Source of the DNA: Microbispora sp. ZYX-F-249
GTDB taxonomy: Bacteria; Actinomycetota; Actinomycetes; Streptosporangiales; Streptosporangiaceae
Assembly (NCBI RefSeq): GCF_039649665.1
Contig: NZ_JBDJAW010000027.1
Span: 1 to 64,000 of the forward strand
DNA: 64,000 nt
Direction: 5' to 3'
A program made the position numbers and the translations under genes. This document shows positions 54,439-64,000 of this stretch, piece after piece; positions within the stretch are counted from its first letter, which is position 1, and every line of letters begins with the position of its first letter. A model generated the notes under the pieces. That model was not told where the DNA came from and made no database searches. It worked only from the letters and a program-made list of their open reading frames with translations.

Positions 54439-55974
54439 TCAGCCCGTCCGCGGCCAGTACTCGTCCCTGAGCAGGCGCTTGTACAGCTTCCCGGTGGGGT
54501 GGCGGGGCAGCTCGTCGCGGAAGTCGACCGATTTCGGGCACTTGTAGTGGGCCAGGCGGTCCCGGCAGTAGGCGATCAGCTCGGCCTCCAGGGCGGGACC
54601 GGCGCCGGCCGGGTCGGCCGGCTGCACGACGGCCTTCACCTGCTCGCCCATCTCGGGGTCGGGCACCCCGAAGACGGCCACGTCGGCCACCTTGGGATGC
54701 ATCGCCAGCACGTTCTCGGCCTCCTGCGGATAGATGTTCACGCCGCCGGAGATGATCATGTAGGAGCGCCGGTCGGTGAGGTAGAGGAAGCCGTCCTCGT
54801 CCACGTAGCCGATGTCCCCCAGCGTGGTCCAGCCGCGGCCCTTGGGGTCCTGGACCGACGCGGTCTTCCCGGGGTCGCCGTGATACTCGAACGTCGGCCC
54901 GTCGGAGAAGTAGACGGTGCCGTGCTCGCCGGGCGGCAGTTCGTCGCCCTCCTCGTCGCACACGTGGGCCACCCCCAGCAGCGGCCTGCCCACCGTGCCC
55001 TTGTGGGCGAGCCAGTCCTCCGGCCCGGCGTACAGGAAGCAGTTGCCCTCCGTCCCCGCGTAGTACTCGTGGACGATCGGCCCCCACCACTGCATCATCC
55101 GCTCCTTGACCTCCACGGGGCAGGGCGCGGCGGCGTGGATGGCGCAGCGCAGCGACGACAGGTCGTACCGCCCGCGCACCTCCTCGGGCAGCTTGAGCAT
55201 CTTGATGAACATCGTGGGGACCCACTGCGCGTGGGTGACCCGGTGCCGCTCGACGAGCGCCAGCGCCTCCTCGGGATCGAACCGCTCCATCACCACCACG
55301 GTCGCGCCCAGGCGCTGGAAGGACATGCTGTAGCGCAGCGGAGCGGCGTGGTAGAGCGGCGCGGGCGACAGGTACACGCTGTCGGCCGACGGCGCGAACA
55401 GGAACTGGATGAGCTGCACGAGGGCGCCGGGGGTCTCCAGCGGCGCGCGGCCGAGCGGCGGCTTGACCCCCTTGGGACGCCCCGTCGTGCCCGAGGAGTA
55501 GAGCATGTCGGCGCCCTGGCACTCGTCGTCGACCGGCGTCACGGGCTGCCCCGCCACCGCCTCCTCGTACGACGTGAAACCCGGGGCGACGCCGTCGAGC
55601 ATGAGCCGCAGCTCGACCCCGGGTGTGGCCTCGGTGACGGCGCTCGCCACGCCGGCGAGCCTGGCCGAGGAGATGAAGACGCGCGCCCCGCAGTTGTCCA
55701 CGATGTACGCCAGCTCGTCGGGCTGCAGGCGGGAGCTGATCGCCGTGTAGTACAGGCCCGAGCGGTGGGCCGCCCACGCGATCACCAGGAAGAGCGGGTG
55801 GTTCTCCAGCATGAACGCGATATGGTCGCCGGGCTTCAGGCCCGCGGCCCGCAGCAGGTGGGCGAGCCGGTTGGATTCCTCGTCGAGTTCACGGAAGGTG
55901 ACCACGCGGCCGGAGCCCGCCATGATCACCGCAGGCTTGTCCGGCGTCACCGCCGCGATCGCGCCAGGGTGCAT
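54439..55974 (-). CDS. acyl-CoA synthetase (class I adenylate-forming)
   Basis: 511-aa ANL enzyme of the FadD group: YSSGTTGRPKGVK, EYYAGTEGN, TTLGDIGYVDEDG, DRRSYMIISGGVNIYPQE and C-terminal PTGKLYKR catalytic Lys. Probably activates a fatty or other carboxylic acid for CoA ester formation. It stands alone; the substrate is not evident. Confidence 0.92.
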   Translation of the reverse strand: MHPGAIAAVTPDKPAVIMAGSGRVVTFRELDEESNRLAHLLRAAGLKPGDHIAFMLENHPLFLVIAWAAHRSGLYYTAISSRLQPDELAYIVDNCGARVFISSARLAGVASAVTEATPGVELRLMLDGVAPGFTSYEEAVAGQPVTPVDDECQGADMLYSSGTTGRPKGVKPPLGRAPLETPGALVQLIQFLFAPSADSVYLSPAPLYHAAPLRYSMSFQRLGATVVVMERFDPEEALALVERHRVTHAQWVPTMFIKMLKLPEEVRGRYDLSSLRCAIHAAAPCPVEVKERMMQWWGPIVHEYYAGTEGNCFLYAGPEDWLAHKGTVGRPLLGVAHVCDEEGDELPPGEHGTVYFSDGPTFEYHGDPGKTASVQDPKGRGWTTLGDIGYVDEDGFLYLTDRRSYMIISGGVNIYPQEAENVLAMHPKVADVAVFGVPDPEMGEQVKAVVQPADPAGAGPALEAELIAYCRDRLAHYKCPKSVDFRDELPRHPTGKLYKRLLRDEYWPRTG

Positions 55975-56033
55975 GACCGAACGGTACTCGGTTTACTCTC
56001 GATCTGGTAGAAGAAAATTCCGGATACGCCCGC

Positions 56034-57173
56034 TCAGTCCTCCAGCGCCCGGTAGGGGTCGCGCAGCGGCCTGGCCCGCTCGGCGAACGCCGCCTTGATC
56101 TCCGTCATCTTCGGCCCGGGCGCGTAGAAGCGGCCCTTCGTCTCGCCGTACGGCTGGAGCCACCCGCTTGCCGCGAGTTCTCGCAGGTCGCGGGCGGCCT
56201 GGCCCTGACTCAGGCCCTCGTCGGCCTGGTACATGCCCCGGCGCAGCCGGCGGGAGACGAACACCTGGTAGAGCGCGGAGACCGTGCGCGGGTGCAGGCC
56301 CTGCGCCTCGGTCCGCTCCTCCAGCAGCATCCACACCTCGCCCGCCTCGGCGAGCCTGCGCCCCACCCGCTGCGCCTGCATGTGGTGGCAGCGCAGGACG
56401 AACCGCACCCAGGAGAGCGTGTCCCCGTGCGGGCTCCACCGGCGGCGTCCCACCTCACCCAGGAGGTCGTAGTAGTCGTAGGTGGTGCGCCCCTCGCCCA
56501 GCCACTCCTCGATCGAGGCGAACTCCGGCGTGGTGATCTGGTCGCGGCCGAGCACGAGCGTCTGCAGCGCCCGCGACATGCGCCCGTTCCCGTCGCGCCA
56601 CGGGTGGATCTTAACGAGGTTGAGGTGCGCCATGGCGGCGCGGACGTAGCTGGGCGCGTCGAGGTCGCCCTCGTTCAACCAATCGACGAGTTCCGCCAGC
56701 AGGGCGGGGACCTGCTCGTGGTCCGGGCCCTCGTAGACCACCTCGCCGGTGGCGGAGTTACGGACGTAGATCCCGCCGGGCCGCACCGTGCCCGGCGTCT
56801 TGTCCACGTGGTGGCCGATCATCATGAAGTTCAGCGCGTGCAGCAGGCCCGCGTCGTACCGGAAGACCCGGGCCCGCGACAAGGTGCCGATGTAGATGAG
56901 CGCCTGCCGGTAGCCGGCGATCTCCCGTGCGACGGCGGCCGACGCCTCCAGGGGGTCCTCACCCGACATGATCGACTCGATGTCCTCGACGCTGGCGTGG
57001 TAGCCCTCGATCGAGTTGGACCCCTGGATGGCCCGGGCCTGCAACTGCCGTCTCAGCAGGCCGTCCCAGCGGTGGGCCTCGGCCAGCCGGTATTTCAGGT
57101 CACGCCGCATCTCCTCGATCTCGGCGAGCACCTTCTCGTCCGCGGCCTCCAGCGCCGGCGTGCCGTACAACAT
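56034..57173 (-). CDS. Fic-domain protein with C-terminal winged helix
   Basis: 379-aa AMPylator-type Fic protein. Active motif HPWRDGNGR (190-198; Trp for the usual Phe) with catalytic His, and the N-terminal autoinhibitory motif S-NSI-EG (Ser52-Glu56-Gly57), so it is a class II, self-inhibited Fic. The last about 100 residues form a winged-helix-like domain (RRGMYQADEGLSQGQAARDLRELAASG). Start ATG 57173; ATG 57200 lies inside a 38-bp palindrome and lacks a ribosome site. Target unknown. Confidence 0.9.
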   Translation of the reverse strand: MLYGTPALEAADEKVLAEIEEMRRDLKYRLAEAHRWDGLLRRQLQARAIQGSNSIEGYHASVEDIESIMSGEDPLEASAAVAREIAGYRQALIYIGTLSRARVFRYDAGLLHALNFMMIGHHVDKTPGTVRPGGIYVRNSATGEVVYEGPDHEQVPALLAELVDWLNEGDLDAPSYVRAAMAHLNLVKIHPWRDGNGRMSRALQTLVLGRDQITTPEFASIEEWLGEGRTTYDYYDLLGEVGRRRWSPHGDTLSWVRFVLRCHHMQAQRVGRRLAEAGEVWMLLEERTEAQGLHPRTVSALYQVFVSRRLRRGMYQADEGLSQGQAARDLRELAASGWLQPYGETKGRFYAPGPKMTEIKAAFAERARPLRDPYRALED

Positions 57174-57189
57174 GGAGCCACGAAAGCAC

Positions 57190-57227
57190 GAACGAATCAT
57201 CCGGTCAAGCGACCGGATGATTCGTTC
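57190..57227. promoter_or_regulatory. 38-bp palindrome at the fic 5' end
   Basis: Perfect 17-bp arms (GAACGAATCATCCGGTC and its complement) with a 4-base loop. It is 16 bases before the fic start and 24 bases before the metQ stop. May be an operator, possibly for the Fic protein's own winged helix, or a terminator-like hairpin for metNIQ. Confidence 0.7.
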
Positions 57228-57251
57228 ATATTTGTTAGCGTCGGAGGCGCG

Positions 57252-58091
57252 TCAGGAGGCGGGGACGACCGAGCCCTTGAACGTGTCCTCGATGTACTTC
57301 TTCACCTCGGGGCCGGTCAGCAGCTCGATGAGCGTCTTCACCCGCGGGTCGCTCTCGCGTCCCTGGGCGACCACCAGGCCGTTGGCGTACGGGTTGCCCT
57401 CGGCCTTCTCCAGCACCAGCGCGTCGGAGGACGGGTCGAGGCTCGCCTCCAGCGCGTAGTTGCCGTTGATCACGGCGGCGTCCACGTCGTCGAGCGAGCG
57501 CGGCAGCTGCGCGGCCTCCAGCGGGCGGAAGGTCAGGTTCTTCGGGTTGCCGGTCACGTCGCGCTCGGTCGCGGCGGTGCCCACGCCGTCCTTCAGCGTG
57601 ACCACGCCGTTGTCGGCGAGCAGCTTGAGCGCCCGGCCGAGGTTGGTGGCGTCGTTGGGCACGGCGACCGTGCCGTCCTGCGGCAGCGACGCGAGGTCCT
57701 TGACCTTCTTGGAGTACAGGCCGAGCGGCTCGAGGTGCACCGGAGCGACGAAGCTCAGCTTCGTGCCCTTCGAGGCGTTGAAGTCGTCCAGGTAGGGCTT
57801 GTGCTGGAAGTAGTTGGCGTCGAGCTGGCCGTCCTGGAGCTGCAGGTTGGGCTGCACGTAGTCGCTGAATTCGACGATCTCCAGCTTCAGTCCCTTCGCG
57901 GCGGCCAGGTTGTCGGCCACGTACTTGAGGATCTGCGCGTGCGGCACCGGGCTCACGCCGACCTTGAGCGGGGCCTGCGCCGCGGCCGTGCCGGAGGCGG
58001 AGGTGGTCGCGGTGCCGGAGGACGAGGACCCGCAGGCGGACAACACGAGCGCGGCCACGGCGGCGATGACGAGGCCGAGCGTTCTACGCAT
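57252..58091 (-). CDS. metQ: methionine ABC transporter substrate-binding lipoprotein
   Basis: 279-aa NlpA/MetQ-family lipoprotein: signal with lipobox VLSAC (Cys20), then KVGVSPVPHAQILKYVADNLAAAKG typical of MetQ. It delivers D/L-methionine to MetNI. 21 bases after metI. Confidence 0.94.
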   Translation of the reverse strand: MRRTLGLVIAAVAALVLSACGSSSSGTATTSASGTAAAQAPLKVGVSPVPHAQILKYVADNLAAAKGLKLEIVEFSDYVQPNLQLQDGQLDANYFQHKPYLDDFNASKGTKLSFVAPVHLEPLGLYSKKVKDLASLPQDGTVAVPNDATNLGRALKLLADNGVVTLKDGVGTAATERDVTGNPKNLTFRPLEAAQLPRSLDDVDAAVINGNYALEASLDPSSDALVLEKAEGNPYANGLVVAQGRESDPRVKTLIELLTGPEVKKYIEDTFKGSVVPAS

Positions 58092-58112
58092 GAGACAGGA
58101 CTCCTTAATTCG

Positions 58113-58769
58113 TTAACGGTGGGAAAGCCGGCGGGCGACGGCGTCGCCCACGGTCTGCGCGAGCTGCACCACGACGACCAGGACGACCACGGTGACGACC
58201 ATGAGCGTGGTCTCGAACCGCTGGTAGCCGTAGCGCACGGCGAGGTCGCCGAGGCCGCCGCCGCCGATCACCCCGGCCATCGCGGAGTAGGAGATGAGCG
58301 TGACCACGGTGACGGTCAGCCCGGCGACCAGGCCGGGCAGCGCCTCGGGCAGCAGGACGCGTGTCACGATCGTCACCCGGTCCGCCCCCATCGCCTCGGC
58401 CGCCTGCACGACGTCGCGGCCCACCTCGCGCAGCGCGGTCTCGACCAGCCGGGCGAAGAAGGGCACCGCGCCGATCGTGAGAGGGACCACCGCGGCGGCG
58501 GTCCCGATCGTGGTGCCGGTGAGCACGCGGGTGACCGGGATGACCGCGATCATGAGGACGATGAAGGGCAGCGACCGCCCGACGTTGACCACCAGCCCGA
58601 GCACGCGCCACACGACGGGCGCCGGGAACAGCCCGCCCCGGTCCGTCCCGGCGAGGCAGACACCGAGCGGCAGCCCGAACAGCACGGTGAACAGCGTGGA
58701 CCAGCCCACCATCACCGCGGTCTGCCCGGTGGCCTCCCACAGCAGGGGGCTCATCTCCGACCAGGTCAT
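58113..58769 (-). CDS. metI: methionine ABC transporter permease
   Basis: 218-aa membrane protein with five helices and the EAA loop as [25 protein letters not shown] 58769 overlaps the metN stop (ATGA). Confidence 0.95.
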   Translation of the reverse strand: MTWSEMSPLLWEATGQTAVMVGWSTLFTVLFGLPLGVCLAGTDRGGLFPAPVVWRVLGLVVNVGRSLPFIVLMIAVIPVTRVLTGTTIGTAAAVVPLTIGAVPFFARLVETALREVGRDVVQAAEAMGADRVTIVTRVLLPEALPGLVAGLTVTVVTLISYSAMAGVIGGGGLGDLAVRYGYQRFETTLMVVTVVVLVVVVQLAQTVGDAVARRLSHR

Positions 58770-59710
58770 CGGTCCTCCTCCGGCAGCAGGCCGCGCTCGC
58801 GCAGGTGGGTGAGGGCGTCCGCCGCACCGGCCCCGGTGATCCGCAGCCGCAGCCGGCCCGCCGGGGCCCCCGCGACCTGTTCGACCGCGCCGCCCACCAC
58901 GGCGACGTCCACGTCGTACGCGCGCGCGAGACGCGACAGCAAGGTCTGGTCCCCGCCCAGGGCGACCGTCACGATGCCGGGTTCGGCGGGCGGCAGCGGG
59001 AACAGCTCGGCGGCCAGGCGCGATCCGGGCGTGGCGAGCAGGTCGGGGATGCGGCCCGTCTCGGTGATCCGCCCGTCGCTCATGATCGCCGCCGAGTCGC
59101 AGACGGCCTTGATGACGTCCATCTCGTGCGTGATGAGCAGGATGGTCAGCCCGAGCTCCCGGTTGAGCCGCCGCAGCAGGGCCAGGATCGACTGGGTCGT
59201 GGCGGGGTCGAGCGCGGAGGTGGCCTCGTCCGACAGCAGCACCGACGGCTCGGCGGCCAGGGCCCGCGCGATGCCGACCCGCTGCTTCTGACCGCCGGAC
59301 AGCTGCGCGGGGTAGGCCCCGGCGCGGTCGGCCAGGCCCACGAGGTCGAGCATCTCCGCGACGCGCCGGGCCCGGGCGGCCCGGCCGACGCCCATGACCT
59401 CCAGCGGGAAGGCCACGTTGCCCGCCACCGTGCGCGACGACAGCAGGGCGAAGTGCTGGTGGATCATGCCGATGCGCTGCCGGGCGCGGCGCAGGTCGGC
59501 CGCGCCGAGGGCGGTCAGCTCGCGCCCGTCGACGGTCACCGTACCCTCGTCGGGGCGTTCGAGCAGGTTGACGCAGCGCAGCAGCGTGCTCTTGCCGGCG
59601 CCGCTGCGCCCGAGCACGCCGAACACCTCGCCCTTGCCGACGTGGAGGTCGACGCCGTCGAGCGCGACGACGTCGCCGTAGGCCTTGCGCAGGCCGGTAA
59701 CCGTGATCAC
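58766..59710 (-). CDS. metN: methionine ABC transporter ATP-binding protein
   Basis: 314-aa ATPase: Walker [10 protein letters not shown], signature [15 protein letters not shown], Walker [12 protein letters not shown], His-loop ITHEMDV, and the C-terminal ACT-like NIL domain ([17 protein letters not shown]) that senses methionine in MetN. GTG 59710 has GAAGGA six bases upstream. Confidence 0.95.
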   Translation of the reverse strand: MITVTGLRKAYGDVVALDGVDLHVGKGEVFGVLGRSGAGKSTLLRCVNLLERPDEGTVTVDGRELTALGAADLRRARQRIGMIHQHFALLSSRTVAGNVAFPLEVMGVGRAARARRVAEMLDLVGLADRAGAYPAQLSGGQKQRVGIARALAAEPSVLLSDEATSALDPATTQSILALLRRLNRELGLTILLITHEMDVIKAVCDSAAIMSDGRITETGRIPDLLATPGSRLAAELFPLPPAEPGIVTVALGGDQTLLSRLARAYDVDVAVVGGAVEQVAGAPAGRLRLRITGAGAADALTHLRERGLLPEEDR

Positions 59711-59772
59711 TTGCTGTCCTTCGAAGACGTGATCCGGCGCAGGATCAGATCGGGCAGCGGGGAGAGCGTCAT
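59707..59772 (-). CDS. possible 21-aa leader peptide overlapping metN
   Basis: ATG 59772 to TGA 59707, the stop overlapping the metN GTG (GTGA). GAAGG lies nine bases before the ATG. The peptide ([14 protein letters not shown]...) has no methionine run. It could couple translation to metN or be chance. Confidence 0.35.
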   Translation of the reverse strand: MTLSPLPDLILRRITSSKDSK

Positions 59773-59789
59773 CGTCGAGTGCCTTCGTG

Positions 59790-59920
59790 GGAGGGGGTGG
59801 GGAGGACGGGCTTCAGGCCGCGGGACACCCTCGCTCATGCGGGTTGACCAGGTTCGATACGCTCACGAACGGCTGCAACGGGACCCAGCTACCCCTTATT
59901 CCCTGTCGGTAATGTGGCCT
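59790..59920 (-). promoter_or_regulatory. structured metNIQ leader, riboswitch candidate
   Basis: On the minus strand this region forms several short hairpins (GTTCG/CGAAC around TGAGCGTAT; ACCCGC-ATGA-GCGAGGGT) with conserved-looking AACCTGGTC. By eye it does not match the SAM-I S-box consensus. Part recalls the 3' half of a TPP element, which would be odd for metNIQ. It is about 80-200 bases upstream of metN. Confidence 0.35.
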
Positions 59921-59978
59921 CAATCACAGAGGCCCGCGCCTCCGTGGGACGGAGACGCGGGCCGGGTGCGGGAAAAAG

Positions 59979-62339
<2,361 letters not shown>

Positions 62340-62353
62340 CAGCACTCCAGTAG

Positions 62354-62374
62354 GTTGAGTTATGTCGGCTCAAC
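62354..62374. promoter_or_regulatory. HAIR-like (HspR) operator upstream of lon
   Basis: GTTGAG-N9-CTCAAC, 15 bases before the lon ATG. The HspR HAIR consensus is CTTGAGT-N7-ACTCAAG with the same spacing; the outer base pair is swapped and the inner T-A pair is lost. Lon is a known HspR target in Streptomyces. Confidence 0.65.
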
Positions 62375-62450
62375 TAACAGGAGTCCGATCCTGTTCCCTG
62401 TTCTGCGCCAGTTCGCTGTGAGCGATCGTAATCGTGTAATCCTTCTTCAT
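62370..62450 (-). CDS. possible 26-aa small ORF upstream of lon
   Basis: ATG 62450 to TGA 62370, with GGGGAGGG ten bases before the ATG. The product begins MKKDYTITIAHSELAQ and is hydrophilic. Codon use is less GC-rich than in neighbours and its stop lies inside the HAIR-like element, so it may be chance or a leader peptide. Confidence 0.3.
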   Translation of the reverse strand: MKKDYTITIAHSELAQNREQDRTPVS

Positions 62451-62486
62451 GACGCGTTCGCCCTCCCCTTGGCGCATGATGCGTCC

Positions 62487-63950
62487 ATGACATCCGGACA
62501 TATTCGGCTTCGCTCGGCACCAGGCCGATGGGTGCTGCTCACCACCGTCCTCGGGTCGGGCATGGCGACGCTCGACGGCACCGTGGTCAACGTGGCCCTT
62601 CCCGCTCTCGGACGCGACCTGCACGCCGGGATGTCCGGTCTCCAGTGGACCGTGAACGCGTACACGCTCACCATGGCCGCGCTCATCCTGCTGGGCGGAT
62701 CGCTGGGCGACCGGCTGGGCAGGCGGAAGGTCTTCGTCGCCGGGGTGGTCTGGTTCGCCCTGGCCTCCGCCCTGTGCGGGGCCGCGCCGAACACGCCCGT
62801 GCTCGTGCTCGCCCGTGCGCTCCAGGGCGTCGGCGCGGCCCTGCTGATCCCCGGGTCCCTGGCGATCATCCAGGCGAGCTACGCGCCGGACGACCGGCCC
62901 CGCGCCGTCGGCGCCTGGTCGGGCCTGGGCGGCGTGGCCGCCGCGCTCGGGCCGCTGCTCGGCGGCTGGCTCGTGGAGGCGGCCGGCTGGTGGTGGGTGT
63001 TCCTGCTCAACCTGCCGCTCGCGGCCGTCGTGGCCGGCGTCGCCGCCCGGCACGTGCCCGAGACCCGGGACGCCGGGCCGCACGGCCGCTTCGACGTGCT
63101 CGGGACCGTTCTCGCCGCCCCCGCGCTGGCCGGGCTGACGTACGGCCTGATCCTCGCGGGTGACGGCCTGGTGCCGCTGGCCGCCGGGCTCGTCCTGAGC
63201 GCCTGCTTCGTGGTGGTGGAGATCCGGCGCTCCCCCCGCTCCCTCGTCCCCGTGGGGGTCTTCGCCTCGCGGGAGTTCACCGCGGTCAACGTCGTCACGC
63301 TGGTCATGTACGCGGCGATGGGCCTGGTGTTCTTCCTGCTGGTCGTCCAGCTCCAGGTGTCCGCCGGCTTCTCTCCCGTCGCCGCCGGGTCGGCGATGCT
63401 CCCGGTCACGGTCCTCATGCTGCTTCTGTCGCCCCGGGCGGGCGAGCTGGCGGCCAAGGTGGGCCCGCGTCTGCTCATGACGGGCGGCATCCTGCTGTGC
63501 GCGGCCGGGTTGCTGCTGATGAGCCGCATCGCCCCCGGCTCGTCCTATCTCGCCGACGTGATGCCCGCGGCGGTCGTGTTCGGGCTCGGCCTGTCCGCCG
63601 CCGTCGCCCCGCTCACCGCGACCGTGCTCGCCACGGCGGAGGAGCGGTACGCGGGCGTCGCAAGCGGGATCAACAACGCCCTGGCCAGGACGGGCGGCCT
63701 CCTGGCCGTCGCCGCCGTCCCGCCCCTGGTGGGGCTGACGGGGGACGCCTACGACTCCCCGGCGGCGTTCACCGGGGGGTTCCGCACGTCGATGCTGGTC
63801 GGCGCGGTCATGATGGCCGTCGCCGCGGTCGTCACGTTCCTCACGATCAGGACGAACGTCCTCGCGGCCGCGCCCGAACCGCCCGCCCCCGGCTGCCCGG
63901 TCGACGCACCACCCCTCGAACCCCGCCCTCCGGCGAGTTCGGGCGCCTGA
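62487..63950 (+). CDS. DHA2-type MFS drug exporter
   Basis: 487-aa transporter with about 14 helices. Motif A GDRLGRRKVFV and motif C region (LGGVAAALGPLLGGWLVEAAGW) are typical of drug:H+ antiporters of the EmrB/QacA group; LDGTVVNVALPALGRDL is the usual TM1 motif. ATG 62487. No regulator is adjacent, apart from the divergent lon region. The substrate is unknown. Confidence 0.92.
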   Translation: MTSGHIRLRSAPGRWVLLTTVLGSGMATLDGTVVNVALPALGRDLHAGMSGLQWTVNAYTLTMAALILLGGSLGDRLGRRKVFVAGVVWFALASALCGAAPNTPVLVLARALQGVGAALLIPGSLAIIQASYAPDDRPRAVGAWSGLGGVAAALGPLLGGWLVEAAGWWWVFLLNLPLAAVVAGVAARHVPETRDAGPHGRFDVLGTVLAAPALAGLTYGLILAGDGLVPLAAGLVLSACFVVVEIRRSPRSLVPVGVFASREFTAVNVVTLVMYAAMGLVFFLLVVQLQVSAGFSPVAAGSAMLPVTVLMLLLSPRAGELAAKVGPRLLMTGGILLCAAGLLLMSRIAPGSSYLADVMPAAVVFGLGLSAAVAPLTATVLATAEERYAGVASGINNALARTGGLLAVAAVPPLVGLTGDAYDSPAAFTGGFRTSMLVGAVMMAVAAVVTFLTIRTNVLAAAPEPPAPGCPVDAPPLEPRPPASSGA

Positions 63951-63976
63951 CGCGGGAGGTCCGCGCGCCCGCGGGC

Positions 63977-64000
63977 TCAGCCCAGCAGCGTCTTGAGGTC
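63977..64000 (-). CDS. C-terminal end of a minus-strand gene (partial)
   Basis: A minus-strand frame enters from the window edge and ends ...DLKTLLG with TGA at 63979-63977, convergent to the MFS gene. Too short to identify. Confidence 0.4.
   Translation of the reverse strand, partial: DLKTLLG

Overview
The window is about 72% GC with strong third-position GC bias, many GTG/TTG starts and dense 4-bp stop/start overlaps (ATGA, GTGA). Gene content (class II DAHP synthase, MbtH, a CebR-like LacI regulon, Lon behind a HAIR-like element, cydABCD) points to a filamentous actinomycete. Streptosporangiales (Streptosporangium/Microbispora/Nonomuraea-like) is my guess, but the sequence alone does not prove it.

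Left part (1-11,060): two coupled cell-surface glycosyltransferase-like genes on the minus strand (a polysialyltransferase-like protein and a DUF6716-like protein), an aldo/keto reductase, an exported sulfatase, then a beta-glucoside utilisation operon: lipoprotein binding protein, two permeases, GH1 beta-glucosidase, and a LacI-family regulator at its end. Between 11,080 and 12,220 lie two head-to-head gene remnants (TetR on minus, SDR on plus), both without N-termini at the same junction. This looks like a deletion scar at the edge of the next block.

Central block (12,266-34,560): nine tightly coupled minus-strand genes form a fragmented nonribosomal peptide synthetase (NRPS) operon. In transcription order they are C-A-T-TE fused to an MFS exporter, a freestanding acid:AMP ligase, C-T, a lone carrier protein, a lone C, MbtH, a lone C, A-T and C-A-T. 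Specificity residues read by eye suggest Asp/Asn-like, Gly and a basic amino acid. The thioesterase nucleophile is Cys rather than Ser. Divergent from it is an operon of 2-oxoacid dehydrogenase E1alpha, E1beta and E2 plus a second GH1 beta-glucosidase. The E2 has Asn in place of the conserved Asp of its HxxxDG motif.

The strongest regulatory signal is a 14-bp palindrome, TGGGAGCGCTCCCA, the CebR-type LacI operator. It occurs twice before the sugar-transport operon, once (one mismatch) just downstream of the putative NRPS promoter, once before the dehydrogenase operon and once before an aldose-1-epimerase gene. The simplest reading is that one sugar-sensing repressor, probably the LacI gene here, controls both beta-glucoside uptake and the peptide cluster.

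Right part (34,900-64,000): aldose epimerase and an APH-like kinase, a tiny secreted peptide gene, an FAD monooxygenase, class II DAHP synthase, thioredoxin, cytochrome c oxidase subunit I, a secreted LTD-nuclease, two universal stress proteins, a HAAS membrane protein with PadR, a compact cydABCD cluster with a 36-bp palindrome at its head, an HtrA-like protease, an acyl-CoA synthetase, a Fic protein behind a 38-bp palindrome, metNIQ with an unusual leader, Lon protease and a DHA2-type MFS exporter. The window ends inside a minus-strand gene.
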